A stretch of DNA of 64,000 nucleotides from an uncultured bacterium (GCA_905216055.1 CAJMSH010000001.1:248001-312000); one strand, 5' to 3'. Shown: positions 40,831 through 49,918, counted from the stretch's first letter. The notes: generated by a model not told the origin, from the sequence alone. Numbers and translations: made by a program.

Positions 40831-42209
40831 GCTAAATATTTTTGTACGGCTTCTTTTGTAAACACTTCAATACTGTCTTGTGAATGGATGAATATCATAC
40901 AGCTAATTAGTGATTTAAGTGTTTCAAAGTCTGAAAATGAAAGTTTGTATCTCAAATCTTCCATATTATTTGCTAAAAATTCCATTATGATAGTTTTGTT
41001 ATCAAATACTAAATTTGCAAAATAATCGAAGGACTCTTTTGATTTAATCCCTTCAAGATAAATAATATCAGGGGATTGAAATTCTATAAAACGTGCTGCT
41101 TTATCCATATTAAAGCCTACGTTTTCATTCAATTCGCACTGATGTACGTTTTTAAGATGATATTTTGCAATACTTTCAAGTGTCATTATATTTTTATTTT
41201 TGTCAGCAGCTTCTAAAAGCAGAGAATATATTATGTGGGTTTTGCCGCTTAGAGGTGAACCGCATACTATTATAATTCCCGGATTATTTAGTGCTGATTT
41301 TATTACTTTTAAATTATTTTCTGATTTTATAATTTTGTTTAAAGCTTTTGGCGGTTTATATATTTTTAAGAAAATTCTTTCGCCCATAATTGTCGGGAAT
41401 GTTGATATGCTTGCTGTTACATCCATATCATCAACTTTGAAGCATAGTTTGCCGAGTTGTGGAACTTCTGAAACTGATGCGTCAAGCTCTGCAAGAGTTT
41501 TCAATTTGCCGACAAAAGAGGAGGTTAAAACTGGTGGAATATTACCTTTATTTATAACTTCGCCGTTCTTTTTAAAGTTAACTCCAAATCCGTTATCTTC
41601 GTGTTGAAAAGTTACTTCGTGCACTCCTTCAAGTATTGCTTGTTTTAGAATTGCACGTATAATTTTTTGAATGTGATTGTCGGATAAATCTTCACTGTGA
41701 AGCTCATCTCTCCAGTCGTATTCATCAGCGTTTTCGATAAATATTTCGCCTACTGTTTCATCTTTGCGATAAGAATCGTCAATTTTTTTTCTAATACTTG
41801 CTTCTGAAGATATAACAGGTTCAATTGAGCATTCAGCGGATTCGATAACCTTATCTATTGCAAATAAATCAAGAGGATCTGCCATTGCAACAGTTAAAGT
41901 ATCTTCAATTTTAAAAAGTGGTATAATTTTGTATTTTTTTGCATCTGAAAAGCTTATATATTTTAAGCATTTTGGATCAAGAGTATAATCATCAAGGTTT
42001 ACATAAGGAATATGAAGTTTTGCTTCTAAAAATTTTAAAATAGCATCTTCTGTGATAACCCCTGAATTTATCAGAGCTTGACCTATATTGATATTTTGAG
42101 CATTGGCAATTTCTTCTGCTTGTTCAATTGTCTCGTAAGGAACAAGACCTGCTCTTACCAAGTCATATTTTAATTTTTCCAGTGTTTTATTTGTAACAGA
42201 TGTTTCCAT
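40827..42209 (-). CDS. Degenerate PilB/GspE-type ATPase with MshEN domain
   Basis: The 460-residue protein has the N-terminal domain of type II secretion/type IV pilus ATPases (residues 10-145, MshEN-like: LVRAGLVPYETIEQAEEIA, LINSGVITEDAILKFLEA) and a C-terminal ATPase domain. The P-loop is kept (GSPLSGKT), but the Asp box is changed (MTLESIAKY for TIEDPVE), the Walker B region reads SPDIIYLEGIKS for DPDIIMVGEIRD, the His box is lost, and the tetracysteine zinc site is absent. It probably binds nucleotide but may not hydrolyse it. It follows a response regulator by eight bases, suggesting a regulatory role. Confidence 0.8.
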   Translation of the reverse strand: METSVTNKTLEKLKYDLVRAGLVPYETIEQAEEIANAQNINIGQALINSGVITEDAILKFLEAKLHIPYVNLDDYTLDPKCLKYISFSDAKKYKIIPLFKIEDTLTVAMADPLDLFAIDKVIESAECSIEPVISSEASIRKKIDDSYRKDETVGEIFIENADEYDWRDELHSEDLSDNHIQKIIRAILKQAILEGVHEVTFQHEDNGFGVNFKKNGEVINKGNIPPVLTSSFVGKLKTLAELDASVSEVPQLGKLCFKVDDMDVTASISTFPTIMGERIFLKIYKPPKALNKIIKSENNLKVIKSALNNPGIIIVCGSPLSGKTHIIYSLLLEAADKNKNIMTLESIAKYHLKNVHQCELNENVGFNMDKAARFIEFQSPDIIYLEGIKSKESFDYFANLVFDNKTIIMEFLANNMEDLRYKLSFSDFETLKSLISCMIFIHSQDSIEVFTKEAVQKYLA

Positions 42210-42217
42210 ATTATTTA

Positions 42218-42580
42218 TTATTTTAAATATTGTTCAACTTTTTTAACTACTTCATCCAATTCAAAAGGTTTGGTAATATATTCATCAGCGCCTGTTTCTT
42301 CGCCGATAAGTTTATCTTCTTCTTGAGTACGTGCTGTAACCATTAAAATTGGAATATTTTTATATTTGCTGTCATATTTCAACAATCGGCTGATTTTATA
42401 TCCGTTTATTTTTGGCATCATAACATCGAGAATAATTAAATCAGGCATTATTTCTTTAGCCAATCTTAAGCCGTCTTCTCCGTTATATGCACAATAACAA
42501 GTAAAGTCTGCTGCTTCTAATACGAATTTCAAGCTTTCAACAATATCTTGTTCATCATCAACAATTAAAATCTTTTTCAT
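42218..42580 (-). CDS. Single-domain response regulator
   Basis: A 120-residue stand-alone receiver (CheY/PatA-type) with the full active site: Asp8, Asp9, phospho-acceptor Asp52 (LDVMMP), Thr82 and Lys104 in ITKPF. There is no output domain. It is co-directional with the degenerate PilB-like ATPase (eight-base gap) and downstream of the hybrid kinase at 43022, separated by a small opposing gene, so a kinase-receiver-ATPase signalling chain is possible. Confidence 0.93.
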   Translation of the reverse strand: MKKILIVDDEQDIVESLKFVLEAADFTCYCAYNGEDGLRLAKEIMPDLIILDVMMPKINGYKISRLLKYDSKYKNIPILMVTARTQEEDKLIGEETGADEYITKPFELDEVVKKVEQYLK

Positions 42581-42717
42581 ACCTTCCCCTATAAAGTCTT
42601 ATAATTGTATTATAACATATCAAAATTCTTCTTCTAATTTGTTAAATTTTGTAATATTAAGTAAAGAAAAAGGCAATTATATTTCTTCAGTGTTGTTCTA
42701 ATGCTTGTGTGTAAGAT

Positions 42718-43035
42718 ATGATAAAAAGTCTTTTAACTCCTGATGTTAAACCGCACAAAATTTCATTAATTAGAAAATTAAGTGATACTGTTGACAGATA
42801 TACAAAACCTGACGATAAAGTAGAAATATATATTGACAAATTTGTAAAGAGTGATACTCCTACCAAACAAGTTGAACAAAATATTGCAAATTTAGCAAAT
42901 GTTTTACCTGCAGCAAGACAGTCCGGTAAAAATTTCGATGTAGTTGATTATGTTAATAATAATGTTAATTTCGTAAGAGCAAAACAAAATATTGACATTA
43001 ATTCATTGAAAAACGGAAATGTTAAACTGGGCTAA
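42718..43035 (+). CDS. Small hypothetical protein
   Basis: A 105-residue soluble protein of mixed charge, with an N-terminal IKSLLTPDVKPHK and a C-terminal VNNNVNFVRAKQNIDIN. No membrane segment or known motif is seen. No ribosome-binding site is obvious; TAAGAT lies just before the ATG. It is transcribed against the kinase gene and their 3' ends overlap by 14 bases. The lineage may have relatives, but no family is recognised. Confidence 0.5.
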   Translation: MIKSLLTPDVKPHKISLIRKLSDTVDRYTKPDDKVEIYIDKFVKSDTPTKQVEQNIANLANVLPAARQSGKNFDVVDYVNNNVNFVRAKQNIDINSLKNGNVKLG

Positions 43036-44710
43036 GAATATTAGTTACAGGAATTACAAAATAGAATTTAGACCCTTTATTAAGCTCACTATCGCACCAA
43101 ATGGCGCCATGGTGAGCTTCTAATAATTGTTTTGCAATAGGCAAGCCCAATCCTGTACCACCGGCTTTTCTTGATAGAGAATTTTCGATTTGTGCAAATT
43201 TGTCAAATGCGTGAAGCAAATCTTTTTGAGCAATTCCAATACCTTCATCTTCAACGCAAACTTCTATGTAATCACCTTCTGCTAAATTTATTGAATCTTT
43301 GAAGTATTCATTAATTTTTAAATCTTTTGAATTTACAATTGAGGAAGATATTTTAATAGTTTTGTTTTCGGGGGTGAATTTTATTGCGTTAGAAACCAAG
43401 TTTGTCAGCACTTGTTCTAATCTTTGAGAATCAGCGGTTATTTCAGGAAGATTGTCTGGAGTGTCTGTTATAATTGTAAGTCCTTTGGATTTTGCAACTT
43501 CTGAAAGCGCTGATTTTACATAATCTATTACGGTGTTGATATTAACAGGTGCAAAATTGAAATCCATTTTTCCGGCTTCAATTTTTGATAAATCTAACAG
43601 GTCATTAATAATTCCTGAAAGCCTTTGAACATTTCTCATTGCCATAGACAGGAATTTGTCGGCTGCCGATGTGATTTCTCCGCAACGTCCGCTCATTAAG
43701 ATATCTAGTGAATTTTTTATTGATGTGAGAGGAGTTCTCAATTCGTGTGATACTATTGATATAAATTCAGATTTTAATCTTTCAAGTTTTTCTAATTTGT
43801 GATTGGTTTCAATCAATTCCTGATAAAGAGTTGCGCTTTTAAGAGGTAGTGAAACCTGTTGAACAATTGTTTGAAAACAGGTTGCATCTTCGGGGGTAAA
43901 TGACGTTTCTTTAAATATTTCTATGCAGCCAAAAAAGTTGTCACTCAAACTTATTGGCGCAAACATATTATCAAACTGAAAAAGCGTAAATGTAAATCTG
44001 CTTGCAGGATATTTTATGTGTTTAATTATTTTCAAATTTTGTCCGTCAATTTTTACAGGTATTTCTTTTCCTTCAAATACGGAGTTGTAGTTTAAAATTG
44101 TTCGGACTTTCAAAGCTTCTATCAATTCATCAGATAATTCATAAAGAGAATTGAGGATGAGTACAGGTGCATCTTCAGTACATAATGACAAAGTACATGT
44201 AAGCGAAAAACTCAATGCTTTATCTATTCCTTCAATCATATATTGAATAAGTTTTGCCTTATCTAATGTTCCCGCAAATTGTGAACTTGTACTATATAAG
44301 GCATTAAGTCGATATAAGCTGTCTGCCAGATCTTTATTTGAATTGGAGAGCATATCAAGAGAATTTTTCATTCTGAGGTTAATATTAATTGTTGAAAGAA
44401 TAAAATCTTCTCCCATATCTTCTGTAAAAAAGACATTTGCGTATTTGATAAGCTCTTTATCAATTTTTCCCGAATTAAGTTGAAATATGATAATTGTATT
44501 TTCGCATATTGATTTAACTTTTTTATTAAAGTTTTTTAAATCAGGAATTTGGGTGTCAATGATTATTACATCAGGCTTGTCAGCTTTTATTAAGTCATAA
44601 ATCAAAGCTTCATCGCTTAATGCAGAAAATTCATAAATATTTTTGTTAAATATTTTGTTGAATTTTTCAATATATTCGTTATTTTCAGACACCAGCAAAA
44701 TCTTAATCAT
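43022..44710 (-). CDS. Sensor histidine kinase with N-terminal receiver and GAF-like domain
   Basis: The 562-residue protein starts with a receiver-like domain whose phospho-acceptor Asp52 is kept (IIIDTQIP) but whose acidic pocket is altered (VSEN at residues 7-10), followed by a GAF-like domain (about 135-300), a coiled segment, and HisKA/HATPase domains: VSHELRTPLTSIKNS (His322), NAIKFTPENK, EDEGIGIAQKDL and GGTGLGLPIA. No membrane segment is present, so it senses a cytoplasmic signal. It begins with a leaderless promoter (TTGCTA-16-TAAAAT, then six bases to the ATG). The likely partner is the receiver at 42218. Confidence 0.93.
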   Translation of the reverse strand: MIKILLVSENNEYIEKFNKIFNKNIYEFSALSDEALIYDLIKADKPDVIIIDTQIPDLKNFNKKVKSICENTIIIFQLNSGKIDKELIKYANVFFTEDMGEDFILSTININLRMKNSLDMLSNSNKDLADSLYRLNALYSTSSQFAGTLDKAKLIQYMIEGIDKALSFSLTCTLSLCTEDAPVLILNSLYELSDELIEALKVRTILNYNSVFEGKEIPVKIDGQNLKIIKHIKYPASRFTFTLFQFDNMFAPISLSDNFFGCIEIFKETSFTPEDATCFQTIVQQVSLPLKSATLYQELIETNHKLEKLERLKSEFISIVSHELRTPLTSIKNSLDILMSGRCGEITSAADKFLSMAMRNVQRLSGIINDLLDLSKIEAGKMDFNFAPVNINTVIDYVKSALSEVAKSKGLTIITDTPDNLPEITADSQRLEQVLTNLVSNAIKFTPENKTIKISSSIVNSKDLKINEYFKDSINLAEGDYIEVCVEDEGIGIAQKDLLHAFDKFAQIENSLSRKAGGTGLGLPIAKQLLEAHHGAIWCDSELNKGSKFYFVIPVTNILSPV

Positions 44711-44716
44711 AATATA

Positions 44717-44744
44717 ATTTTAGCAATATTTTATGATATAGCAA
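44717..44744 (-). promoter_or_regulatory. Leaderless promoter of the histidine kinase
   Basis: TTGCTA (44744-44739), a 16-base spacer and TAAAAT (44722-44717), then six bases and ATG 44710. There is no ribosome-binding site. Confidence 0.5.
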
Positions 44745-44771
44745 ATTGATTAATTTTTGTATAGCTCTTAA

Positions 44772-46988
44772 TTATGAGCTTTTTTTCTTCGGATTTTTGT
44801 TGTGTCTTGGTTTGCCGTTGTTTCTTCTTGGCAGGTTTGGGGTTGTATAAGATGTTTGAATACGTTTTACGCTATATACATCAGGGATTGCCTGAATGCT
44901 CAAAATAACTTTTTTTAGAGTTTCAATGTTATCAAGTTCTATACCAAGTTCAATAATCCCGACTTTACCGCTTTTAGATTTAACATTTGCGTAATTAATG
45001 TTTGTTCCGTTGTCTGAAACTGCAGCAATAATATCTTTTAGCAGACCTTGTTTTTCTGCTGTTTCAACTCTTATTGTTGTATTGTAAGTCTTGTTGACAT
45101 TATCGCCTGACCATCTTATGTCCATTAATCTTTCAGGTTCTATATGCTCAAGCATAGGACAATCCAGTCTGTGAACGGTTACACCTTTCGCTCTTGTTAC
45201 AACTCCGACAATCGGTTCTCCGGGAATTGGTGAGCAGCATCTTGCAATTGAATACATTAAGCCTTCAAGCCCGATAATATCTTTTTCGGATTTTTTCTTT
45301 GTTGAACCATGGAAGTTTCCTGAAGGTTGTTTTGGGGCTTCCGGTTTTTTGAGTTTGTTAACAATTTTGTTTAGGGTCGTTTCTCCATAACCGAGAGCCG
45401 CAAATAAATCTTCTGCAGAGAGATAATTCATTTGTTTTGCAACTTTATCAAATTCGCCTGATTTCATGTAATCATCAAATACGGATTTGGTAAGTTCATG
45501 TTCAAGGTTAGTTTTTCCGACTTCAATGTGTTCTTCTCGGTTATTTTTCTTAAACCATTGCTTAATTTTTGAAGAGGCTTGTTTGGTTACAACAAAATTT
45601 AACCAATCAAGGCGTGGAGCTGGAGTTTTTGAAGTTAAAATTTCTACAATATCTCCGTTATGAAGTTTGGTATCAAGTTGTGCTATTCTACCGTTAATAA
45701 GTGCACCGACTGTTTTATTACCTACTTCTGAGTGAATTCTGTAAGCGAAATCAACAGGGGTAGCATTAACTGGTAAATCAAATACATCTCCGTTTGGAGT
45801 GAATGCAAATACTTGATCCGAGAATAAATCTAATTTTACGGAATTTACATAATCTTCAGCGGATGACATATCTTTATCGTATTCAACAAGTTTTCTCATC
45901 CAAGAAAATTGCATATCTGTCGGGTTATTAGCTTTTTGTGAACCCTTTTCTTTATATCTCCAGTGCGCAGCAATACCATATTCGGCAACTTCGTGCATTT
46001 CCCACGTTCTTATTTGAACTTCAAGCGGTTTTGAACGAGGCCCGATTACGGATGTGTGTAGAGATTGATACATATTACCTTTCGGCATTGCGATGTAATC
46101 TTTAAATCTTCCGGGAATCGGTTTAAATTGTGAGTGGATTAGACCTAAAACTTCATAACATTCTTTTTCAGTGTCAACTATTACCCTTACTGCAGTGATA
46201 TCGTAAAGGTCATGGAATGCAATATTTAAGCGTTTCATTTTGCTGTAAATGCTGTAATAGTGTTTTGCTCTTCCTGTGATTTGAGCATTTATTCCTGCTT
46301 TTTTTACGTCTGCTGTAATTTTATCAATAAGAATTTGAACGGTTTCTTCTCTGCTTGCTTTTGTTTGAGATACAAGACGTGCAATTTCAAAATATTTATC
46401 AGGTTCAAGATAGCGAAGTGATAAATCTTCAAGTTCGGCTTTTATTTTATAAATCCCTAAACGGTTTGCAAGAGGTGCAAATATATCAAGAGTTTCTCTT
46501 GCTATTTTTTGTTGTTTACTTGCAGTCATAAAATTCAGGGTACGCATATTATGTAGTCTGTCTGCAAGTTTTAGAAATACAATTCTTATGTCGCTTGCCA
46601 TTGCAATAAATAGGCGGCGGAAGTTTTCAGCTTGGCGTTCTTCTTTTGATTTGAATTGAAGTTTTCCAAGTTTTGTTACCCCTTGTACCAGAGTTAGGAC
46701 ATCTTTCCCGAACAATTTTTCAATTTCTTCAGGTTGAGTGTCTGTGTCTTCTAAAATGTCATGCAAAAATGCAGCTTGTAGAGTGTGTGAATCTACTTTT
46801 AAGCCTACAAGAATTTTTGCAACCTCGACAGGGTGTATAATATAAGGTTCTTCTGAAATCCTGTATTGCCCTTCGTGTAAACGTTTTGCAAAAAGGTATG
46901 CTTTTTCTATTTGCTCAATTTCTTCCGGTTCTCTGTTTTGTGCAATAAGCTCTTTTTTTATATCGTCAAAAAGTGGTTTTTCGGTCAT
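44772..46988 (-). CDS. rel: Bifunctional (p)ppGpp synthetase/hydrolase
   Basis: Rel makes and degrades the alarmone (p)ppGpp. The 738-residue protein has, in order, the HD hydrolase domain (IIHPVEVAKIL, AFLHDILEDT, LKLADRLHNMRTL), the synthetase domain (GRAKHYYSIYSKM, DITAVRVI, the RFKDYIAMPKGN motif of bifunctional enzymes, YQSLHTS), TGS (VFAFTPNGDVFDLP), and a C-terminal ACT domain. The histidine and aspartate of the HD are intact, so both activities are expected. Its promoter is nearly leaderless. It runs in the same direction as the kinase but has its own promoter. Confidence 0.96.
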   Translation of the reverse strand: MTEKPLFDDIKKELIAQNREPEEIEQIEKAYLFAKRLHEGQYRISEEPYIIHPVEVAKILVGLKVDSHTLQAAFLHDILEDTDTQPEEIEKLFGKDVLTLVQGVTKLGKLQFKSKEERQAENFRRLFIAMASDIRIVFLKLADRLHNMRTLNFMTASKQQKIARETLDIFAPLANRLGIYKIKAELEDLSLRYLEPDKYFEIARLVSQTKASREETVQILIDKITADVKKAGINAQITGRAKHYYSIYSKMKRLNIAFHDLYDITAVRVIVDTEKECYEVLGLIHSQFKPIPGRFKDYIAMPKGNMYQSLHTSVIGPRSKPLEVQIRTWEMHEVAEYGIAAHWRYKEKGSQKANNPTDMQFSWMRKLVEYDKDMSSAEDYVNSVKLDLFSDQVFAFTPNGDVFDLPVNATPVDFAYRIHSEVGNKTVGALINGRIAQLDTKLHNGDIVEILTSKTPAPRLDWLNFVVTKQASSKIKQWFKKNNREEHIEVGKTNLEHELTKSVFDDYMKSGEFDKVAKQMNYLSAEDLFAALGYGETTLNKIVNKLKKPEAPKQPSGNFHGSTKKKSEKDIIGLEGLMYSIARCCSPIPGEPIVGVVTRAKGVTVHRLDCPMLEHIEPERLMDIRWSGDNVNKTYNTTIRVETAEKQGLLKDIIAAVSDNGTNINYANVKSKSGKVGIIELGIELDNIETLKKVILSIQAIPDVYSVKRIQTSYTTPNLPRRNNGKPRHNKNPKKKSS

Positions 46989-46997
46989 GATATAATC

Positions 46998-47026
46998 ATA
47001 ATACAGATTTTATTTGAATTTTTCAA
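46998..47026 (-). promoter_or_regulatory. Promoter of rel with a near-zero leader
   Basis: TTGAAA (47026-47021), a 17-base spacer and TATTAT (47003-46998), then nine bases to ATG 46988. The message leader would be only about three bases and carries no ribosome-binding site. Confidence 0.6.
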
Positions 47027-47064
47027 GTAAAATATAAAATTTCATTCATAAGGATTATAAATAA

Positions 47065-47352
47065 GTGTTAAAAGAAACAAAAGACGGAGTTATTTTATCA
47101 TTAAAAATATCCCCAAATTCATCAAAAAATGAAATAATAAAGAGTGAAGACGGTTCAATAAAAGTAAAAATTACGGCTCAACCGATTGACGGTAAGGCTA
47201 ATAAGGCACTTGTTGAATTTTTATCAAAGCAATTGAAAATTCCAAAATCTTCGATTGAAATAATCAAAGGGCATACAGGAAAAGACAAATCTTTGTTGAT
47301 AAAAACTAATGATACGTTGATTATTCAGAAATTGAAAAGTTTTGTTAACTAA
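47065..47352 (+). CDS. DUF167/YggU family protein
   Basis: The 95-residue product has the DUF167 (YggU/YggU-like) pattern: LSLKISPNSSKNEII, then VKITAQPIDGKANKALVEFLSKQL and KSSIEIIKGHTGKDKSL. Function is unknown in the family. The start is GTG 47065 with AAGGAT nine bases upstream. It runs divergently from rel. Confidence 0.85.
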   Translation: MLKETKDGVILSLKISPNSSKNEIIKSEDGSIKVKITAQPIDGKANKALVEFLSKQLKIPKSSIEIIKGHTGKDKSLLIKTNDTLIIQKLKSFVN

Positions 47353-47422
47353 AATAAATATATTCCGCAAGAATTTTTATTCAGCAGTTTTATCATAAAT
47401 GATCAAAAAGGAGTGTAGAAAA

Positions 47423-47941
47423 ATGCAAGTAAACAGAATTCAATTTACCCCGGCAACAAATGTAAAAACACCATCTTTTTCAGGTGGTATCAGTAGTGAT
47501 TTAGCTACAAAAATTTTAGCAGATGGCGCAAAAATATCTGATTTATGTGAAAAATCAGCCAAAATAGCAAATGTTAATGAAGATCTTTTGGTTTTATCAG
47601 ATGGAGTTTATAATTCAAAAGACAAGGTTGCAGAATTTTTATTATCTGCTGTTAATGAAATTAATTTTATTCCAGGTTTAGAAAATATTAAACCTAAATC
47701 TTTGAAGGTTAAAGGTAATAGTTTAAAAGATGCTTTTCAAAATATTAGCAAAAAAGAATTAGAATCAGCAAATGATTCATTGGCAGATGATATTAATGAA
47801 CAATATTTAAAAACTAAAGCTTTACGTTATGAGATTTATGCAAAAAGAGCACAGTCAAGAGCAGAACTTATGAAAAAGTATAATCAAGCTGAAGGTTTTT
47901 GGTTTGATTATTACAAATCTTTGTCAAATAGAAATAAGTAG
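47423..47941 (+). CDS. Lineage-type hypothetical with N-terminal F-x-G motif
   Basis: A 172-residue soluble, helix-rich protein. It begins MQVNRIQFTPATNVK and has PSFSGG at residues 17-22, the short F-x-G element that also appears near the N-terminus of products at 55104, 59058 and 59930. No domain is recognised. I start it at 47423, seven or eight bases after AAGGAG; the ATG at 47399 precedes that site. Helix-forming residues dominate the rest. Function unknown. Confidence 0.6.
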   Translation: MQVNRIQFTPATNVKTPSFSGGISSDLATKILADGAKISDLCEKSAKIANVNEDLLVLSDGVYNSKDKVAEFLLSAVNEINFIPGLENIKPKSLKVKGNSLKDAFQNISKKELESANDSLADDINEQYLKTKALRYEIYAKRAQSRAELMKKYNQAEGFWFDYYKSLSNRNK

Positions 47942-47993
47942 CTATTGCAAAAATAGAATTTTTAAGTTAGTATAAATTTCAAAAGGAAATAAA

Positions 47994-48059
47994 ATGATAA
48001 AACTAAATTCTTTAAAATTTCATCATCTACATCATCATAGCGACCTTGGAAGGCTATGA
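47994..48059 (+). CDS. Histidine-rich 21-residue ORF
   Basis: A short ORF with AAAAGGAA just upstream: MIKLNSLKFHHLHHHSDLGR and a final L. Five of six consecutive positions are histidine, recalling hisL-type leader peptides, but no histidine genes follow and no clear attenuator is seen. It may instead be the remains of a longer gene. It lies in the 265-base gap between 47941 and 48207, the rest of which shows an unused AAGGAG (48122-48127). Confidence 0.35.
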   Translation: MIKLNSLKFHHLHHHSDLGRL

Positions 48060-48206
48060 ATTGATGTTATGCGCTTTTAAAGAATAAATTCTGATTTTCA
48101 ATTCTTATTAAAATAGTCTTTCAAGGAGCCCCAAAAAAAGAAGCGTTGTTTGTGACTATTGAAAAGGATATTTTATCCTGATAAAGAATTGGAGAATTTT
48201 AAAGAT

Positions 48207-49481
48207 ATGACTATAACAAGTATTATTTCAGCGATAGGTAATAATAGTAGTGTTTACCCATTGATTGTGAGAGATTGTGGAATTGAGGTGCCGACCAAAA
48301 TCGCTCTTACATACAATCAGAATAAAAAAGAATCGAAGGGTATTGCATATTTAGCTGCTCGTGAAAGATTTTTAGATGAATATGCAACTTCTGCTGTTTG
48401 GCTTGGTGGAATTCCTCTTGTCGGTTGGATTGCAAATAAATATATAAAGGCTAGAGGATTAAATCCTGATGTTAATTTGAAATTGTTTAAAGAAGAACAA
48501 GGTATTCAAGGGATTGATTATAATATTAAAAAATTCAAAGATATTGCACCGGATGCTGTAAAAGATTTATTAAAAGCTAAAGAAAATAAAAAATTATATG
48601 AAAAATTACTTGCAGGAAAATTTATTGCATCAACATCTATTCCTATATTGTTTATGGGGTTTATTTTGCCAAAACTTATTTTTGCATCTTCTGCAAAGAA
48701 AATTGATAATTTAAGAAAAAAAGAAGCTGAAAAGAAAAATGCTAAACCTTTAAGCTTTTTGCAAAAAGAAAAATTTTATAAATCTAAGGATGTTAATTTT
48801 ACAGGAAGCTGGATTACAAAAGCTGCAAACTTTTCTGCTCAAGATAAAATGGCCGTAACTGATGGCGGTTATGCTGTCGGTCGTGTTGCCACAGCAAGAA
48901 ACAAAAATGAACGTTATGATTTGTCTTTTAAAATGGCTGGCATGATGTTTTTAAACTTTGTAGCTCCAAAGTGGATTGAAAAAGGTTTGAATAAGTTGAC
49001 CGGAGTTGAACTCGATCCGATTATTTTAGCTGATAAAGAGTTTGCAGAACAGATTAACAATAAGACTCTAAAACTTCCAAAAAATAATTCTGCTGAAGAA
49101 CTTTTGAAATTTGTTGATAATCTGGAAAACAAAGATACTCTTTTTGTTAAGTATGCAAATAAATTCAAAAAAATTAAAATGATGGATAATGGAATTCGCG
49201 ACCCGAGAGAATATGTTGATATTAAAAAGCTTGCAAAATTCAGAAATGACATTGAGGAATTTGCTAAAAAGTCTTTAAATAGTTCTGATTTTAATTCATA
49301 CATTAAAAAAGCAAAGATTGCAAAATCTGCAAATATTTTAACTAATGTTGCTTTAAGTAGCTTCTTGTTAGCTTATGTTTTGCCAAAAGCTCAATTTGCA
49401 TTCAGAAAATTAATAACAGGTTCTGATTTGGAACCGGGTTTGGCACCTGCAGAAAAAATTGTTGACGGAAAATCTAAATAG
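48207..49481 (+). CDS. Lineage-specific membrane-associated protein
   Basis: The product is 424 residues from ATG 48207 (MTITSIISAIGNN), or 440 from the TTG at 48159. Neither start has a well-spaced ribosome-binding site: GGAG lies 12 bases before 48207 and none precedes 48159. It has hydrophobic segments near AVWLGGIPLVGWI, SIPILFMGFILPKLIF and VALSSFLLAYVLPKA, an internal VNFTGSW, and a lysine-rich middle. Its general shape (short hydrophobic helices ending in proline, long charged stretches) is like the products at 59058 and 59930. No known domain is recognised. The 5' region looks disturbed, so the gene may have lost its original start. Confidence 0.55.
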   Translation: MTITSIISAIGNNSSVYPLIVRDCGIEVPTKIALTYNQNKKESKGIAYLAARERFLDEYATSAVWLGGIPLVGWIANKYIKARGLNPDVNLKLFKEEQGIQGIDYNIKKFKDIAPDAVKDLLKAKENKKLYEKLLAGKFIASTSIPILFMGFILPKLIFASSAKKIDNLRKKEAEKKNAKPLSFLQKEKFYKSKDVNFTGSWITKAANFSAQDKMAVTDGGYAVGRVATARNKNERYDLSFKMAGMMFLNFVAPKWIEKGLNKLTGVELDPIILADKEFAEQINNKTLKLPKNNSAEELLKFVDNLENKDTLFVKYANKFKKIKMMDNGIRDPREYVDIKKLAKFRNDIEEFAKKSLNSSDFNSYIKKAKIAKSANILTNVALSSFLLAYVLPKAQFAFRKLITGSDLEPGLAPAEKIVDGKSK

Positions 49482-49832
49482 TTTTATTTGCTTTATATTC
49501 TTTGATAAGTGAAAATATTGATATAGCAGAAAAAATAGATTATTTAAGAAGTTTCTGTTTGTAATATTGAAAAAGAAAATTTTCCAAAGAAAAGCCGGTA
49601 AAAGTAATCTTTTTGCTGAAGACTTGATAAGCAGCATAAAATTATTACAATATTTTGAAAAATTAAAAAAATACCCTGCTAAAAGGAAAAATATAGGCAT
49701 ATGAAAAAGATAAATGAAATCAGTGACATTTTTCGGGAAATATGAATGCCCTGCTACAACAAATGTTATAGCAATTCCCTTGGTTATATCTCCCCATAAG
49801 TAATGTTGTTTTTGTATTAAATCTTTTTCCAT
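49482..49832 (-). pseudogene. Truncated acyltransferase-3 family gene
   Basis: The first 60 or so codons from ATG 49832 encode the start of an acyltransferase 3 (OafA/WecH-type) enzyme: WGDITKGIAITFVVAGHSYFP, with the catalytic-region histidine, then LFHMPIFFLLAGYFF. Full enzymes have about 340 residues with ten membrane helices. Here the reading frame soon becomes low-complexity (WKIFFFNITNRNFLNN) and ends in antisense to the gene at 48207. A remnant of a larger gene is the simplest reading, and a deletion has probably removed most of it. Confidence 0.65.
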
Positions 49833-49860
49833 ACTTAATTCAGCTTATCATAAAATAAAT

Positions 49861-49897
49861 AAAAAAATAGGATACAAATTGTATCCTATTTTTTTAA
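49861..49897. terminator. Bidirectional terminator
   Basis: AAAAAAATAGGATACAA and TTGTATCCTATTTTTTT form a long perfect stem with A- and T-runs on either side. It can end the glycosylase gene (-) and transcripts from the left. Confidence 0.9.
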
Positions 49898-49918
49898 ATT
49901 ATTAGTTTTAAATATTTA

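Noticed and set aside
47994..48059. A histidine operon attenuator.
   Set aside because: The peptide is suggestive, but no his gene follows and no competing terminator hairpin with a U-tract was found.
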